Notes: generated by a model not told the origin, from the sequence alone. 43,655 nt of DNA from Corynebacterium sp. HMSC04H06 (GCF_001815935.1 NZ_KV823441.1:1-43655), one strand, 5' to 3'. Counted from the stretch's first letter, positions 7,988-18,883 are shown. A program made the numbers and translations.

Positions 7988-9448
7988 ATGCCATCTTCTA
8001 ACACCCCTCAGGTTGCGATCAACGACATCGGAACCGCTGAGGACTTCCTCGCAGCCGTTGACGCGACGATCAAGTACTTCAACGATGGTGACATCGTTGC
8101 CGGTACCGTCGTCAAGGTTGACCACGACGAGGTGCTGCTCGACATCGGGTACAAGACCGAGGGCGTTATCCCTTCCCGTGAGCTGTCCATCAAGCACGAC
8201 GTCGACCCGGATGAGGTCGTCGAGGTCGGCGATGAGATCGACGCTCTGGTCCTCACCAAGGAGGACAAGGAAGGCCGCCTGATTCTGTCCAAGAAGCGCG
8301 CTCAGTACGAGCGTGCTTGGGGCGCCATCGAGGAGCTGCAGGCCAAGGAAGAGCCTGTCACCGGTACCGTCATCGAGGTCGTCAAGGGCGGCCTCATCCT
8401 CGACATCGGGCTGCGCGGCTTCCTGCCGGCTTCCCTGGTCGAGATGCGCCGCGTCCGCGACCTGGAGCCGTACATCGGCCAGGAGCTGGAGGCCCAGATC
8501 ATCGAGCTGGACAAGCAGCGCAACAACGTTGTCCTGTCCCGCCGTGCATACCTCGAGCAGACCCAGTCCGCGGTCCGCTCCGAGTTCCTGCACCAGCTGC
8601 AGAAGGGTCAGGTCCGCAAGGGCGTTGTTTCCTCCATCGTCAACTTCGGCGCCTTCGTCGATCTCGGCGGTGTCGACGGCCTGGTTCACGTCTCTGAGCT
8701 GTCCTGGAAGCACATCGACCACCCGTCCGAGGTTGTTACCGTGGGCGACGAGGTCACCGTCGAGGTTCTCGACGTCGATTTGGACCGCGAGCGCGTGTCC
8801 CTGTCCCTGAAGGCAACCCAGGAAGATCCGTGGCGCGTCTTCGCCCGCACCCACGCTGTGGGCCAGATCGTCCCGGGCAAGGTCACCAAGCTAGTTCCGT
8901 TCGGCGCCTTCGTCCGCGTCGAGGAGGGCATCGAAGGCCTGGTTCACATCTCCGAGCTGGCTCAGCGTCACGTGGATGTCCCGGACCAGGTCGTCACCGT
9001 CGGCGAAGAGGTTATGGTCAAGGTCATCGACATCGACCTCGAGCGTCGCCGCATCTCCCTGTCGGTCAAGCAGGCTGACGAGGACTACACCGACGAGTTC
9101 GACCCGTCCAAGTACGGCATGGCCGACTCCTACGATGAGCAGGGCAACTACGTCTTCCCCGAAGGCTTTGACCCGGAGACCAACGAGTGGAAGGAAGGCT
9201 TCGACGAGCAGCGTCAGGCATGGGAGGCCCGCTACGCCGAGTCCGAGCGCCGCTTCCAGCTGCACTCCGCTCAGATCGAGCGTCACCGTGCCGCTGCCGC
9301 CGAGGCAGCCGAGGCCGGCGAGTCCTCCAACTACTCCTCCGAGTCCGCAGATGCAGCTCCGGCATCTGAGGCTCCGGCAGAAGAGGCTGGCTCCCTTGCT
9401 TCCGACGAGCAGCTCGCTAAGCTGCGCGACAAGCTCGCCGGTAAGTAA
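7988..9448 (+). CDS. rpsA: 30S ribosomal protein S1
   Basis: A 486-residue S1 protein that helps mRNA bind to the 30S subunit. Four S1 RNA-binding repeats can be seen: DGDIVAGTVVKVDHDEVLLD (~33), VTGTVIEVVKGGLILDIG (~123), RKGVVSSIVNFGAFVDLG (~208) and VPGKVTKLVPFGAFVRVEEG (~295). An acidic, Ala/Ser-rich C-terminal tail follows. I chose the ATG at 7988 (MPSSNTPQVAINDIG), which matches the known actinobacterial N-terminus; an in-frame ATG at 7937 would add 17 unusual residues. GGAG lies about 12 nt upstream. The 242-nt gap to the divergent RDD gene should hold its promoter. Codon use is strongly biased to C-ending codons, typical of highly expressed genes. Confidence 0.96.
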   Translation: MPSSNTPQVAINDIGTAEDFLAAVDATIKYFNDGDIVAGTVVKVDHDEVLLDIGYKTEGVIPSRELSIKHDVDPDEVVEVGDEIDALVLTKEDKEGRLILSKKRAQYERAWGAIEELQAKEEPVTGTVIEVVKGGLILDIGLRGFLPASLVEMRRVRDLEPYIGQELEAQIIELDKQRNNVVLSRRAYLEQTQSAVRSEFLHQLQKGQVRKGVVSSIVNFGAFVDLGGVDGLVHVSELSWKHIDHPSEVVTVGDEVTVEVLDVDLDRERVSLSLKATQEDPWRVFARTHAVGQIVPGKVTKLVPFGAFVRVEEGIEGLVHISELAQRHVDVPDQVVTVGEEVMVKVIDIDLERRRISLSVKQADEDYTDEFDPSKYGMADSYDEQGNYVFPEGFDPETNEWKEGFDEQRQAWEARYAESERRFQLHSAQIERHRAAAAEAAEAGESSNYSSESADAAPASEAPAEEAGSLASDEQLAKLRDKLAGK

Positions 9449-9470
9449 TACCGCGCTAGTTCGCCGCTAA

Positions 9471-9506
9471 GGCCCCCAGTCCGCACCCGCGGTCCGGGGG
9501 CCTTTT
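9471..9506 (+). terminator. rpsA terminator
   Basis: GGCCCCC (9471-9477) pairs with GGGGGCC (9496-9502) and the stem is followed by TTTT. It lies 22 nt past the rpsA stop. Confidence 0.85.
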
Positions 9507-9585
9507 CTATGCTCAGGGCTGACCTGTTCTATCCTCGCCACGCTGCGCGAAGCCGCCCCCGCGCGCCGAAGAGTGGGATATGTCA

Positions 9586-9616
9586 TAGGCCGGCCTAACT
9601 ATTAGGTTTTGGCCTA
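9586..9616 (+). promoter_or_regulatory. Paired TAGG...CCTA palindromes upstream of ptsG
   Basis: TAGGCCGGCCTA (9586-9597) is a perfect 12-bp palindrome. It is followed by TAGG-N6-CCTA (9603-9616), with starts 17 bp apart. The second copy occupies the expected -35 position of the TATACT -10 box at 9627. The arrangement suggests an operator for a dimeric repressor; I cannot name the protein. Confidence 0.45.
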
Positions 9617-9626
9617 CCCGCCCCCT

Positions 9627-9632
9627 TATACT
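9627..9632 (+). promoter_or_regulatory. ptsG -10 box
   Basis: TATACT lies 59 nt before the ptsG GTG. The -35 region is poor and overlaps the downstream TAGG/CCTA element, consistent with a regulated promoter. The mRNA leader would be about 50 nt, ending in the ribosome site AGGAAGGGG. Confidence 0.6.
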
Positions 9633-9691
9633 GGCCTGGTAATAACCACTGCCGCGGCGGTGGTCCGGTTCATTAGGAAGGGGCTTTCGTC

Positions 9692-11686
9692 GTGGCGACT
9701 ACACAAGACACGGCGCGGCACATCGTGGAAAGTATCGGTGGCGCCGACAACATTACGTCCTTGACCCACTGCGCGACTCGTCTGCGCTTCCAGCTGGCAG
9801 ACACCTCGCTGGTCGACAACGCCAAGTTAGACGAAGACCAGGCCGTGCTCGGCACCGTCCCGCAGGGCGACCACGGCTTCCAGGTCGTCATGGGCGGCGG
9901 GGTAGCGGAATACTACAACGCCATCATCAAGCAGCCGGGCGTTTCGGCCTCGGCCGGGGACAAGGCGCGCGGAAAGAAGAAGCAGTACGACGGCGTACGC
10001 GGGAGGTACTCCTGGGTCGACTACTGCTTCGAGTTCCTCTCGGATACCTTCCGGCCCATCCTATGGGCCCTGCTGGGCGCCTCCCTTATCATCATGCTGC
10101 TCATCCTGGCCGACACCATCGGCTGGCAGGACTTCCGCGCCCCGATGGAGGAGCAACCCGCGGCCTACCAGCTGGGGCACGCCATGTGGCGCAGCGTCTT
10201 CTACTTCCTGCCGGTGATGGTCGCGGCCACCGCGGCCAATAAGCTGGGGGCGAATATGTGGGTCTCGGCGGCCATCCCGGCGGCCTTGCTGACCCCGGAG
10301 TTCCTGGCGATGGGCGAGCAGGGCGACGTCGTCGACGTCTTCGGCTTGCCGCTGGTCATCAACTCCTACGGCTCGCAGGTCTTCCCGCCGATCCTGGCGG
10401 CCATCGGCCTGTACTGGCTGGAGAAGGGGCTGAAGAAGATCATCCCGTCCGCGGTGCACATGGTCTTCGTGCCGTTTTTCTCCCTGCTCATCATGATCCC
10501 GGCGACGGCGTTCCTGCTGGGGCCCTTCGGTGTGGGCGTGGGCAACGGGATTTCCTGGCTGCTGCACAGTATCAACGAGTTCTCGCCGTTCATCCTGGCC
10601 ATCGTGGTGCCGCTTTTGTACCCGTTCCTAGTGCCGCTGGGCCTGCACTGGCCGCTGAACATCATCATGGTCCAGAACATCGCGACCTACGGCTACGACT
10701 TCATCCAAGGTCCCATGGGCGCCTGGAACTTCGCCTGCTTCGGCGTCGTTGCCGGCGTCATGGTCATCTCCTTCCGGGAGCACAACGATCAGATGCGCCA
10801 GGTCTCCATCGGCGGCCTGGCCGCGGGCCTGCTAGGCGGCGTCTCGGAGCCGTCGCTCTACGGCATCCTGCTCCGCTTCCGCCGCAGCTACTACCGGCTG
10901 CTGCCGGGCTGTGCCATCGGCGGCGCGGTGATGGGCCTGTTCAACGTCAAGGCCAACGCCTTCGTCTTCACCTCGGCCCTGACCGTCTTCGCGATGGAGC
11001 CGGCCGCCGGCTACGCCCTCGGCCTCCTGGTGGCGTTCATGACCTCGTTCCTGCTGACCGTATTCTTCGGCTACCGCACCCCGGAGGAAAAGGCCGCGGA
11101 CCTGGAGCGTATCGCTGCCCGCCGCGCGGAAGAGGGCAAGGAGGCCCCGGCCGCACCGCAGCCGGCTCCCTCTAACTCGGCCGCCGCTCCGGCTGCCGTG
11201 GCCGTCGCCGCCCCGGCCCAGGAGGTCGCCGTGGCTATCGATGCGCCCCTGGCCGGCAAGGCAGTCGCCCTCAGCGAGGTCCCCGATCCCATCTTCGCTG
11301 GCGCGAAGCTGGGCGAGGGAGTGGCCATCCGACCGACCGGCACCACGGTCTACGCCCCGGCGGACGGCAAGGTGCTCACCGTCCAGAAATCCGGCCACGC
11401 GGTGGGGCTGAGCCTGGACAGCGGCGTGCAGCTGCTGATCCACGTCGGCTTGGACACCGTGGAGCTGGGCGGGGAAGGTTTTACCGTCCACGTGGACAAG
11501 AAGCAGCGCGTGGCCGCCGGCGACAAGCTCATCAGCTTCGACCCGGAGTTCATCGCCTCCCGCGGCTACAACCTGATTACGCCGGTGGTGGTGACCAACA
11601 CGAAGAAATTCGCGCGCGTGGAACCGACGCTCGGTACAGTCGAGACCACCACTCCAGTCATCGAGGTGGTGCCGCGAGACAAGTAG
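9692..11686 (+). CDS. ptsG: PTS glucose-type enzyme IIBCA
   Basis: A 664-residue phosphotransferase permease with domain order IIB-IIC-IIA that imports and phosphorylates glucose using phosphate from HPr. IIB (1-90) carries the phosphorylated Cys27 in THCATRLRF. IIC (~110-470) is the membrane channel, with GVSEPSLYGILLRFRR near its end. An Ala/Pro-rich linker (~480-510) leads to IIA (~520-660), where His584 (LLIHVGLDT) is the likely phosphorylation site and His569 (SGHAVG) the supporting residue. The whole chain closely follows the C. glutamicum PtsG sequence as I know it, including FLSDTFRPILWALLGASLII, and coaE follows as in that species. Start is GTG at 9692. A sucrose- or beta-glucoside-type enzyme II is the main alternative. 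Confidence 0.88.
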   Translation: MATTQDTARHIVESIGGADNITSLTHCATRLRFQLADTSLVDNAKLDEDQAVLGTVPQGDHGFQVVMGGGVAEYYNAIIKQPGVSASAGDKARGKKKQYDGVRGRYSWVDYCFEFLSDTFRPILWALLGASLIIMLLILADTIGWQDFRAPMEEQPAAYQLGHAMWRSVFYFLPVMVAATAANKLGANMWVSAAIPAALLTPEFLAMGEQGDVVDVFGLPLVINSYGSQVFPPILAAIGLYWLEKGLKKIIPSAVHMVFVPFFSLLIMIPATAFLLGPFGVGVGNGISWLLHSINEFSPFILAIVVPLLYPFLVPLGLHWPLNIIMVQNIATYGYDFIQGPMGAWNFACFGVVAGVMVISFREHNDQMRQVSIGGLAAGLLGGVSEPSLYGILLRFRRSYYRLLPGCAIGGAVMGLFNVKANAFVFTSALTVFAMEPAAGYALGLLVAFMTSFLLTVFFGYRTPEEKAADLERIAARRAEEGKEAPAAPQPAPSNSAAAPAAVAVAAPAQEVAVAIDAPLAGKAVALSEVPDPIFAGAKLGEGVAIRPTGTTVYAPADGKVLTVQKSGHAVGLSLDSGVQLLIHVGLDTVELGGEGFTVHVDKKQRVAAGDKLISFDPEFIASRGYNLITPVVVTNTKKFARVEPTLGTVETTTPVIEVVPRDK

Positions 11687-11709
11687 GATGAGACGAAGGA
11701 GGACGCTTA

Positions 11710-12300
11710 ATGCGGCTGGTGGGGCTGACAGGGGGCATCGGCAGCGGTAAGTCGACCGTGGCCAAGATGCTGGAAGAGGCAGGCGCCACGGTGGTGGACG
11801 CCGACCAGATTGCCCGCGACATCATGGAGCCGGGCCGCCCGGCCCTCCAGGACGCGGCCTACGCCTTCGGCCCAGACATTCTCAACCCAGATGGGAGCCT
11901 GGATCGGGGCAAGCTCGCCGAGCGCGCCTTCGCCAGCCGGGAGGCCACCGATAAGCTCAACCGGATTACCCACCCGCGCATCGGGGAGCAGACCCGCAAA
12001 GCCTTCCGCAGGGCACGCGAGCGCGGCGACGAGGTCGTGGTCTACGACATGCCGCTGTTGGTCGACAAGGGCCTGGACAAAGACATGGATCTGGTTCTGG
12101 TCGTGGACGTGGAACCTGAGGAGCGCGTTGCCCGGCTGGTCGGCCGCGGCCTGAGCGCTGACGATGCCCGCGCCCGCATCAAGGCCCAGATCCCCGACGA
12201 TAAGCGCCGCGCGGCGGCCGATATCGTCATCGACAACAACGGCAGCCTGGAGGAACTGCGCGAGCGGGTGGAGGCCATCCGGGAGCGCGTCTTCGCCTAG
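11710..12300 (+). CDS. coaE: Dephospho-CoA kinase
   Basis: A 196-residue kinase for the last step of coenzyme A synthesis, phosphorylating the ribose 3'-hydroxyl of dephospho-CoA. The P-loop GGIGSGKS is at residues 8-15, followed by VVDADQIARDIMEPG, the substrate-side motif, and LNRITHPRIGE and YDMPLLVDKGLD of the LID and core regions. Length fits the short bacterial form without the C-terminal UPF0157 domain seen in mycobacteria. The ATG at 11710 has a strong GGAGG site. It starts 23 nt after ptsG and is likely co-transcribed with it. Confidence 0.95.
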   Translation: MRLVGLTGGIGSGKSTVAKMLEEAGATVVDADQIARDIMEPGRPALQDAAYAFGPDILNPDGSLDRGKLAERAFASREATDKLNRITHPRIGEQTRKAFRRARERGDEVVVYDMPLLVDKGLDKDMDLVLVVDVEPEERVARLVGRGLSADDARARIKAQIPDDKRRAAADIVIDNNGSLEELRERVEAIRERVFA

Positions 12301-12320
12301 GGCGCGAGCAGGCGGGCGGG

Positions 12321-12326
12321 TAGACT
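12321..12326 (+). promoter_or_regulatory. uvrB -10 box, leaderless arrangement
   Basis: TAGACT lies exactly 7 nt before the uvrB ATG at 12334. No ribosome site is visible between them. No LexA-type inverted repeat is apparent nearby. Confidence 0.5.
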
Positions 12327-12333
12327 GGACGGC

Positions 12334-14439
<2,106 letters not shown>

Positions 14440-14443
14440 AGGC

Positions 14444-14449
14444 TATACT
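14444..14449 (+). promoter_or_regulatory. Candidate -10 box of the first Usp gene
   Basis: TATACT lies 38 nt before the Usp ATG and starts 4 nt after the uvrB stop codon. The -35 is weak. A GAAAGAAAG ribosome site precedes the start. Confidence 0.45.
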
Positions 14450-14487
14450 GGGGCGGAAGCAAGCTGAATCTGCAAGAAAGAAAGAAC

Positions 14488-14934
14488 ATGCTTACCTATT
14501 CGAATATCGTCGTCGGCACCGACGGCTCGGCTACCTCCCTGCGCGCGGTGCGTACCGCCGCCTCCCTGGCGCGCGTCTACGAGGCCCGCCTCATCATCGT
14601 CTCCGCGTTCTTCAACCACTCCAGCTCCATGCTGGGCGCGACCGGTTCGGACAACACCGGCGTGCCGGTCATCAGCGAGGACATGGCGAAGGACTTCCTG
14701 GCTACCGCGCTGCAGGTCGCGGAAGAGGAGAAGGCCGACAACGTCGAGATCGTGGGCCGTTCTGGCGATCCGGTCAAGGCGTTGCTGGCGGCCGGCGAGG
14801 ACTTCGATGTCGACCTCTTCGTCGTGGGCAACAAGGGCTTCAACTCCATGCGCGGCCGCGTCTTCGGTTCCGTGGCCAAGGATCTGACCCGCCGGGCACA
14901 CGTCGACGTGCTTGTGGCAGATACCACTGACTAG
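14488..14934 (+). CDS. Universal stress protein (UspA family)
   Basis: A 148-residue single-domain UspA protein. The N-terminal strand IVVGTDGSATS and the nucleotide-binding motif G-2x-G-9x-G-S (VGNKGFNSMRGRVFGSVAKDL, in two parts) near 112-128 place it in the ATP-binding class. Such proteins respond to starvation or redox and energy stress; the exact role here is unknown. It is followed 97 nt later by a second, distinct Usp gene (15032), suggesting an old tandem duplication. The shared pattern is VGTDGS...SGxPV, but the middle segments differ. Confidence 0.9.
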   Translation: MLTYSNIVVGTDGSATSLRAVRTAASLARVYEARLIIVSAFFNHSSSMLGATGSDNTGVPVISEDMAKDFLATALQVAEEEKADNVEIVGRSGDPVKALLAAGEDFDVDLFVVGNKGFNSMRGRVFGSVAKDLTRRAHVDVLVADTTD

Positions 14935-15031
14935 CCCGCTGCACCAAAGCCCCGCCGGCTGGTTGTTACACTAGAATAGGGTAAATACCAGAAGAATATT
15001 TTGCGGACCAAGAGTCCACAGAAAGGTCACC

Positions 15032-15472
15032 ATGAGCGATTACAACACCATTGTTGTCGGCACCGACGGCTCCAACTCCTCCCTGCTGGCAGTGGAGCGT
15101 GCAGCCAAGATTGCCGCTGCGTTCGACGCAACCCTTATCATCGGTTGCGCCTACTACGAGAACAAGGAAGAGGCCTCCAAGACTCTGCGTCAGGAGTCTG
15201 TGACCATCCTGGGTGATGACAAGGCCGAGGCCAATCTCGTGGCCGGCCGCGAGCACGCCGAGAAGTTCGGCGCCAAGGACGTCAAGACCGCCGTCCGCTC
15301 GGGCACCCCGGTGCAGGCCCTGATGTCGATTGTCAACGACAACAAGGCCGACCTGCTGATCGTCGGTAACCGCGGCATCAACTCCCTGACCGGCCGCCTG
15401 CTGGGCTCCGTCCCGGCAGATGTCGCCCGCCAGTCCGACTGCGACGTCATGATCGTCCACACTGTCGCCTAA
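15032..15472 (+). CDS. Universal stress protein (UspA family), second copy
   Basis: A 146-residue UspA protein paralogous to its upstream neighbour. It begins YNTIVVGTDGSNSSLLAVE and carries the ATP-binding motif GNRGINSLTGRLLGS near 113-127. It has an AGAAAGG ribosome site. A TAGAAT -10-like box at about 14975 in the 97-nt gap suggests separate expression. Codon use is more strongly biased than in the upstream copy, suggesting higher expression. A terminator follows 28 nt after the stop. Confidence 0.92.
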   Translation: MSDYNTIVVGTDGSNSSLLAVERAAKIAAAFDATLIIGCAYYENKEEASKTLRQESVTILGDDKAEANLVAGREHAEKFGAKDVKTAVRSGTPVQALMSIVNDNKADLLIVGNRGINSLTGRLLGSVPADVARQSDCDVMIVHTVA

Positions 15473-15499
15473 GGCGCGGCCTACTCGCCGAAGACTAAA

Positions 15500-15541
15500 G
15501 GCCCTCTCCGCTGCATTCCTCGTGGTGCGGTCGGGAGGGCC
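15500..15541 (+). terminator. Terminator between convergent Usp and App1-type genes
   Basis: GGCCCTC (15500-15506) pairs with GAGGGCC (15535-15541), with further partial pairing inside the loop. It lies between two convergent genes and can act in both directions; T-tracts are short on both sides. Confidence 0.65.
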
Positions 15542-15557
15542 TTGTGCGTGCCCGGGC

Positions 15558-16592
15558 CTAGTGGGCGCGGTGCGTTTCGACGCGATCGAAGGGGTTGCGG
15601 CGGTAGACGGCTAGGAGGCTGTGGCCGTTGTCGCCCTGGATGAGTGGGACGTCGCTGCGCGCGCTGTTGCCGGCCTCGGCGAGCGGGGCGGCGGTGCCGT
15701 GCGAGAGCACGTGCTCCTGCGGCGACAGGTTGCGAATGGCCACGCCGGCGATGCGCTCGGGGTGCTCGTTGACCACGTCGCGGTAGGTCAGCGGGTCGTG
15801 CTGGCCGTCGTCGCCGACCAGGACCCATTGGATGTGCGGGAAGTCGATAATCAAGTTTCGCAGCTGGACCTTCTTGTGCTCCACGCCGCTGCGGAAGAGC
15901 CCGGTGGGCGTGGGGCCCCAGTCGGTTAAGAGCATCGGCCCGCGCGGCAGGCGGTGCGTGCGCACGAAGTTGACCAGGGTGTCGAAGGTGTTCCACGCAC
16001 CGGTCGACAGGTAGAACACGGGCGCGCTCGGGTGGGCGTCGATAAGCTCCGAGTAGAACGCGTCCATGCCCGGCACAGGCTGGCGGCGGTTGGTGCGCTT
16101 AAACCAGGAGTTCCAGGCCGCCAGCAGGGCACGCGGCAGCCAGGTGACCATGATGGTGTCGTCCACGTCACTGATGATGCCGACGCGGGTACTCTCATCA
16201 ATGATGAGCACTTCCGCGGTCACCGGCTCGGCGCCCGCGGCGGCAATCGTCACCTCGTGCCACCCGGGGCTCAGGCCGTGGTCTTTGACGAGGACGTCGA
16301 TGTAGCCGTTGTCGTTGGTGGAGGCATGGACCGTCTGGTCCCCGGCGGTCACAGCGACGTCGTGGCCGCCGACCTGGATGGTGAAAAACTGGCGGTAGCC
16401 GCGCTCGGCCCAGTTGCGGGCGGGCCGGTCGGGGTTTTCCATCAGGACGCGGCCCAGCACACGGACCCGGTCCGGGCTGCCGTAGCCCAGGTAGCCGGTT
16501 ACAGCCGGCACCCACCCTCGGGCTTCGGAACGCTTGACGCTCCAGCGGTTGATATGGCGCTCGCAGAGGCGGGCAAAATCAGATAAAGCCAT
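15558..16592 (-). CDS. App1-type (DUF2183) phosphatase domain protein
   Basis: A 344-residue soluble protein. The C-terminal half is the DUF2183/App1 domain, related to the yeast phosphatidate phosphatase App1: VGIISDVDDTIMVT (137-150) carries the DxDxT catalytic signature (D142, D144, T146), with later YLSTGAWN and VLVGDDGQHDPLTY typical of HAD-like folds. The N-terminal part looks like a beta-rich domain (residues 40-135). I chose the ATG at 16592 because a TAGATT -10 box lies exactly 7 nt upstream; an in-frame TTG at 16601 is a weaker alternative. It begins 16 nt after the HelD-type gene on the same strand. A lipid phosphatase role is inferred. Confidence 0.85.
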   Translation of the reverse strand: MALSDFARLCERHINRWSVKRSEARGWVPAVTGYLGYGSPDRVRVLGRVLMENPDRPARNWAERGYRQFFTIQVGGHDVAVTAGDQTVHASTNDNGYIDVLVKDHGLSPGWHEVTIAAAGAEPVTAEVLIIDESTRVGIISDVDDTIMVTWLPRALLAAWNSWFKRTNRRQPVPGMDAFYSELIDAHPSAPVFYLSTGAWNTFDTLVNFVRTHRLPRGPMLLTDWGPTPTGLFRSGVEHKKVQLRNLIIDFPHIQWVLVGDDGQHDPLTYRDVVNEHPERIAGVAIRNLSPQEHVLSHGTAAPLAEAGNSARSDVPLIQGDNGHSLLAVYRRNPFDRVETHRAH

Positions 16593-16599
16593 GATGACC

Positions 16600-16605
16600 A
16601 ATCTA
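16600..16605 (-). promoter_or_regulatory. -10 box of App1-type gene, leaderless arrangement
   Basis: On the minus strand TAGATT ends 7 nt before the ATG at 16592. It would give a leaderless mRNA independent of the upstream gene and decides between the ATG and the TTG nine bases earlier. Confidence 0.45.
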
Positions 16606-16607
16606 TC

Positions 16608-18833
16608 CTAAGCGGGCAGCTCGCCGTAGACCGTAAGCGTCTGGGTGGCGCGTGTCAGCGCCACGTAGAGGTTTTGAAGCCCCTGCGGCGAGGCCGCGAC
16701 GATGGTCTGCGGGTCGACGATAACCACGTGGTCGAATTCCAGGCCCTTGATCTCCTCGACGTTGCTGGCATCAATCACCGCTCGCAAGCGCCCGTCTGCA
16801 GTGCTGCCGATGCCGGCTGCCGGTCGCTCCGCCTCCTCTTCCGGCAGGCGGTGGTAGGTAACCGGCTCGCCGGGGCGGATGGCGGTGGCAGGCTCGGCGT
16901 GCGGGTCGATGAGTGCGAGCAGCCGGTTGGCCACCTCGGTGATGGGCTCGGGCGTGCGGTAGTTGACGGTGAGCCGGTGATGGCGGAAGCGGCCGCCGAC
17001 GAAGGGCTCGAGGGTCTCCGCCCAAGCGTCCACGCCGGCCGGGGCGCTGGTCTGGGCGGTGTCGCCGACCAGGGTGACCCAGCGCGAGGGGCTGCGGCGG
17101 AAGACCATCCGCCACTCCATGGCGCTAAGCTCCTGGGCCTCGTCGACCACGACGTGCCCGAAGGCCCACGTGTGGTCGGCGCGGGCGCGCTCGGCGGTGG
17201 TGCGGTGGTCCTGGACCTGCTGGCGCCGCGCCAGGGTCTCGGCGTCGATCACGTCGTGGGCGGAGAGGATCTCCGCGTCGAACATGTCGTCGTCGTTGTC
17301 CGTGGACTCGGAACTGCTCAGGATATCCAGGGCGTCCTCGGCCTCGGCGACCTGTTGCTTCCAGGCCTCGCGCTCCGCCTCCTCGACGGCGGCCGGGTCG
17401 GGCATGCCGATGAGTACGGCGAGCTCGTCGAGGAGGGCGGCATCGCTAGCCGTCCAGGCTGTACCGTCGGCGCGGTAGAGCGCCTCCTGGGTCTCCTCGT
17501 CGTAGGCGGCAGCCGCACGGGAAATGAACTCGCGGGAGGACAGGAGCTCGGAAAGCACCTGCTGGGGGTCTAGCTCCGGCCAGTAGGCGCCGATGAGCTC
17601 GCGCACGGCGGGGGACTCGGCCAGATCGTCATGGAGCTGGTCGACGTCGGCGCGCGAGAGCAGGTTTTGGCCGCCGAGCGGATCGGCACCGATGCGCTCC
17701 GAGAGCGCCCGGGCCAGGGACTCGGTGAGGTGCTCGGCGAAGGCCAGGCGGGCATCGTTGTGCGGCTTGCGGGAGCGGCGCGCGCGGGTGCGGGCGGCCT
17801 TGACCATGGCCGGGGTGACCGTAAGCGGCAGCTGCTCGACGGTGATCTCCTGCGCCTCGGCGGGGACCTTTTGGTAGTCCTTGACGGCGTTGGCCAGGAT
17901 TTCGGCCATGGCCTCCGAGCCCTTGATCTCGCGGGCCAGGAGCCCCTCCGGGTGGTTGCCGGTCACGCCGGGGAAGAGATCCCCGATGGTCGAGAGCACG
18001 GTGCCGGTCTCACCCAGCTCGGGCAGGACCTGGGAAATATAGTCCAGGAAGGTCGGGTTGGGGCCCACGATGAGCACACCGGTGGACGCGAGCCGCTCGC
18101 GGTAGGTGTAGAGCAGGTAGGCCACGCGGTGCAGCGCCACAGCGGTCTTGCCGGTGCCGGGCCCGCCCTCGACGACCAGGACGCCGCGGGTCGAATCGCG
18201 GATGATCTCGTCCTGCTCGCGCTGGATGGTCTCCACGATGGAGGACATGTGCCCGGTGCGTGCTTGCTGCAGGGCCTGAAAGAGCGCCGACTCACTGGCC
18301 ACGCCCGCGGTGTCCGTGCCGGCGCTTTCGCCGGAGAGGTACTCGTCGGTGAAATCGGTGACCTCGCGCCCACGCATCCGGATGGTGCGGCGCTGCTCGA
18401 CGCCCTCCGGGTGGGCGGTGGTGGCCAGGTAGAACGGGCGGGCCATCGGGGCGCGCCAGTCCAGCAGCAGAGTGCGGTAGTCGTCGGCGCGATCGTCCAT
18501 GCCCATGCGCCCGATGTAGCGCCGGTCGAGCCCCGCCTCGGTCGGGTTGTCCCCGTCGGCTTCGATATCGATCCGGCCGAAGACTAGGCCCAGCTGCGCT
18601 AGGTTGAGCTTGTCCAGCTTGGCCTGCAGGCCGTGGTACTCCGTCTCGCGGCGCACCAGGGCGTCTGCGTCCGGGGTCTGGGGATCGACGTCCGCCTGCA
18701 CGCGGGCCAAGGATTCGTTGGCGCGGGCGACGGCGTCGTCGAGGCGGTCGAACAAGCCGTCCACGTAGGCCTGCTCGGCGGCTACCTCGGCCTGGTGGAC
18801 CGAGGCCTGCCGCGGGTCACGTTCACCGGTCAT
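16608..18833 (-). CDS. HelD/HelR-type RNA polymerase-recycling ATPase (UvrD-like helicase)
   Basis: A 741-residue superfamily-1 ATPase. Walker A is GGPGTGKTAVALHR near 221-234, with VVDEAQELSAMEWR as the DEAQ box, VTLVGDTAQTSAPAG and TVNYRTPEPITEVA as later motifs, and LYVALTRATQTLTVYG as motif VI at the C-terminus. The first ~75 residues form a charged coiled-coil-like arm. This long N-terminal arm before the ATPase core is typical of HelD, which removes stalled RNA polymerase from DNA; the actinobacterial relative HelR is linked to rifamycin tolerance. The ATG at 18833 gives the family-like start; an open extension to 18896 would cross the terminator region. Distinguishing HelD from HelR needs alignment. 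Confidence 0.82.
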   Translation of the reverse strand: MTGERDPRQASVHQAEVAAEQAYVDGLFDRLDDAVARANESLARVQADVDPQTPDADALVRRETEYHGLQAKLDKLNLAQLGLVFGRIDIEADGDNPTEAGLDRRYIGRMGMDDRADDYRTLLLDWRAPMARPFYLATTAHPEGVEQRRTIRMRGREVTDFTDEYLSGESAGTDTAGVASESALFQALQQARTGHMSSIVETIQREQDEIIRDSTRGVLVVEGGPGTGKTAVALHRVAYLLYTYRERLASTGVLIVGPNPTFLDYISQVLPELGETGTVLSTIGDLFPGVTGNHPEGLLAREIKGSEAMAEILANAVKDYQKVPAEAQEITVEQLPLTVTPAMVKAARTRARRSRKPHNDARLAFAEHLTESLARALSERIGADPLGGQNLLSRADVDQLHDDLAESPAVRELIGAYWPELDPQQVLSELLSSREFISRAAAAYDEETQEALYRADGTAWTASDAALLDELAVLIGMPDPAAVEEAEREAWKQQVAEAEDALDILSSSESTDNDDDMFDAEILSAHDVIDAETLARRQQVQDHRTTAERARADHTWAFGHVVVDEAQELSAMEWRMVFRRSPSRWVTLVGDTAQTSAPAGVDAWAETLEPFVGGRFRHHRLTVNYRTPEPITEVANRLLALIDPHAEPATAIRPGEPVTYHRLPEEEAERPAAGIGSTADGRLRAVIDASNVEEIKGLEFDHVVIVDPQTIVAASPQGLQNLYVALTRATQTLTVYGELPA

Positions 18834-18883
18834 AAGGTGGGCTTTCTGTCTCGTGCACGGGTTTGCGCGGTGGGCAAAAGAAC

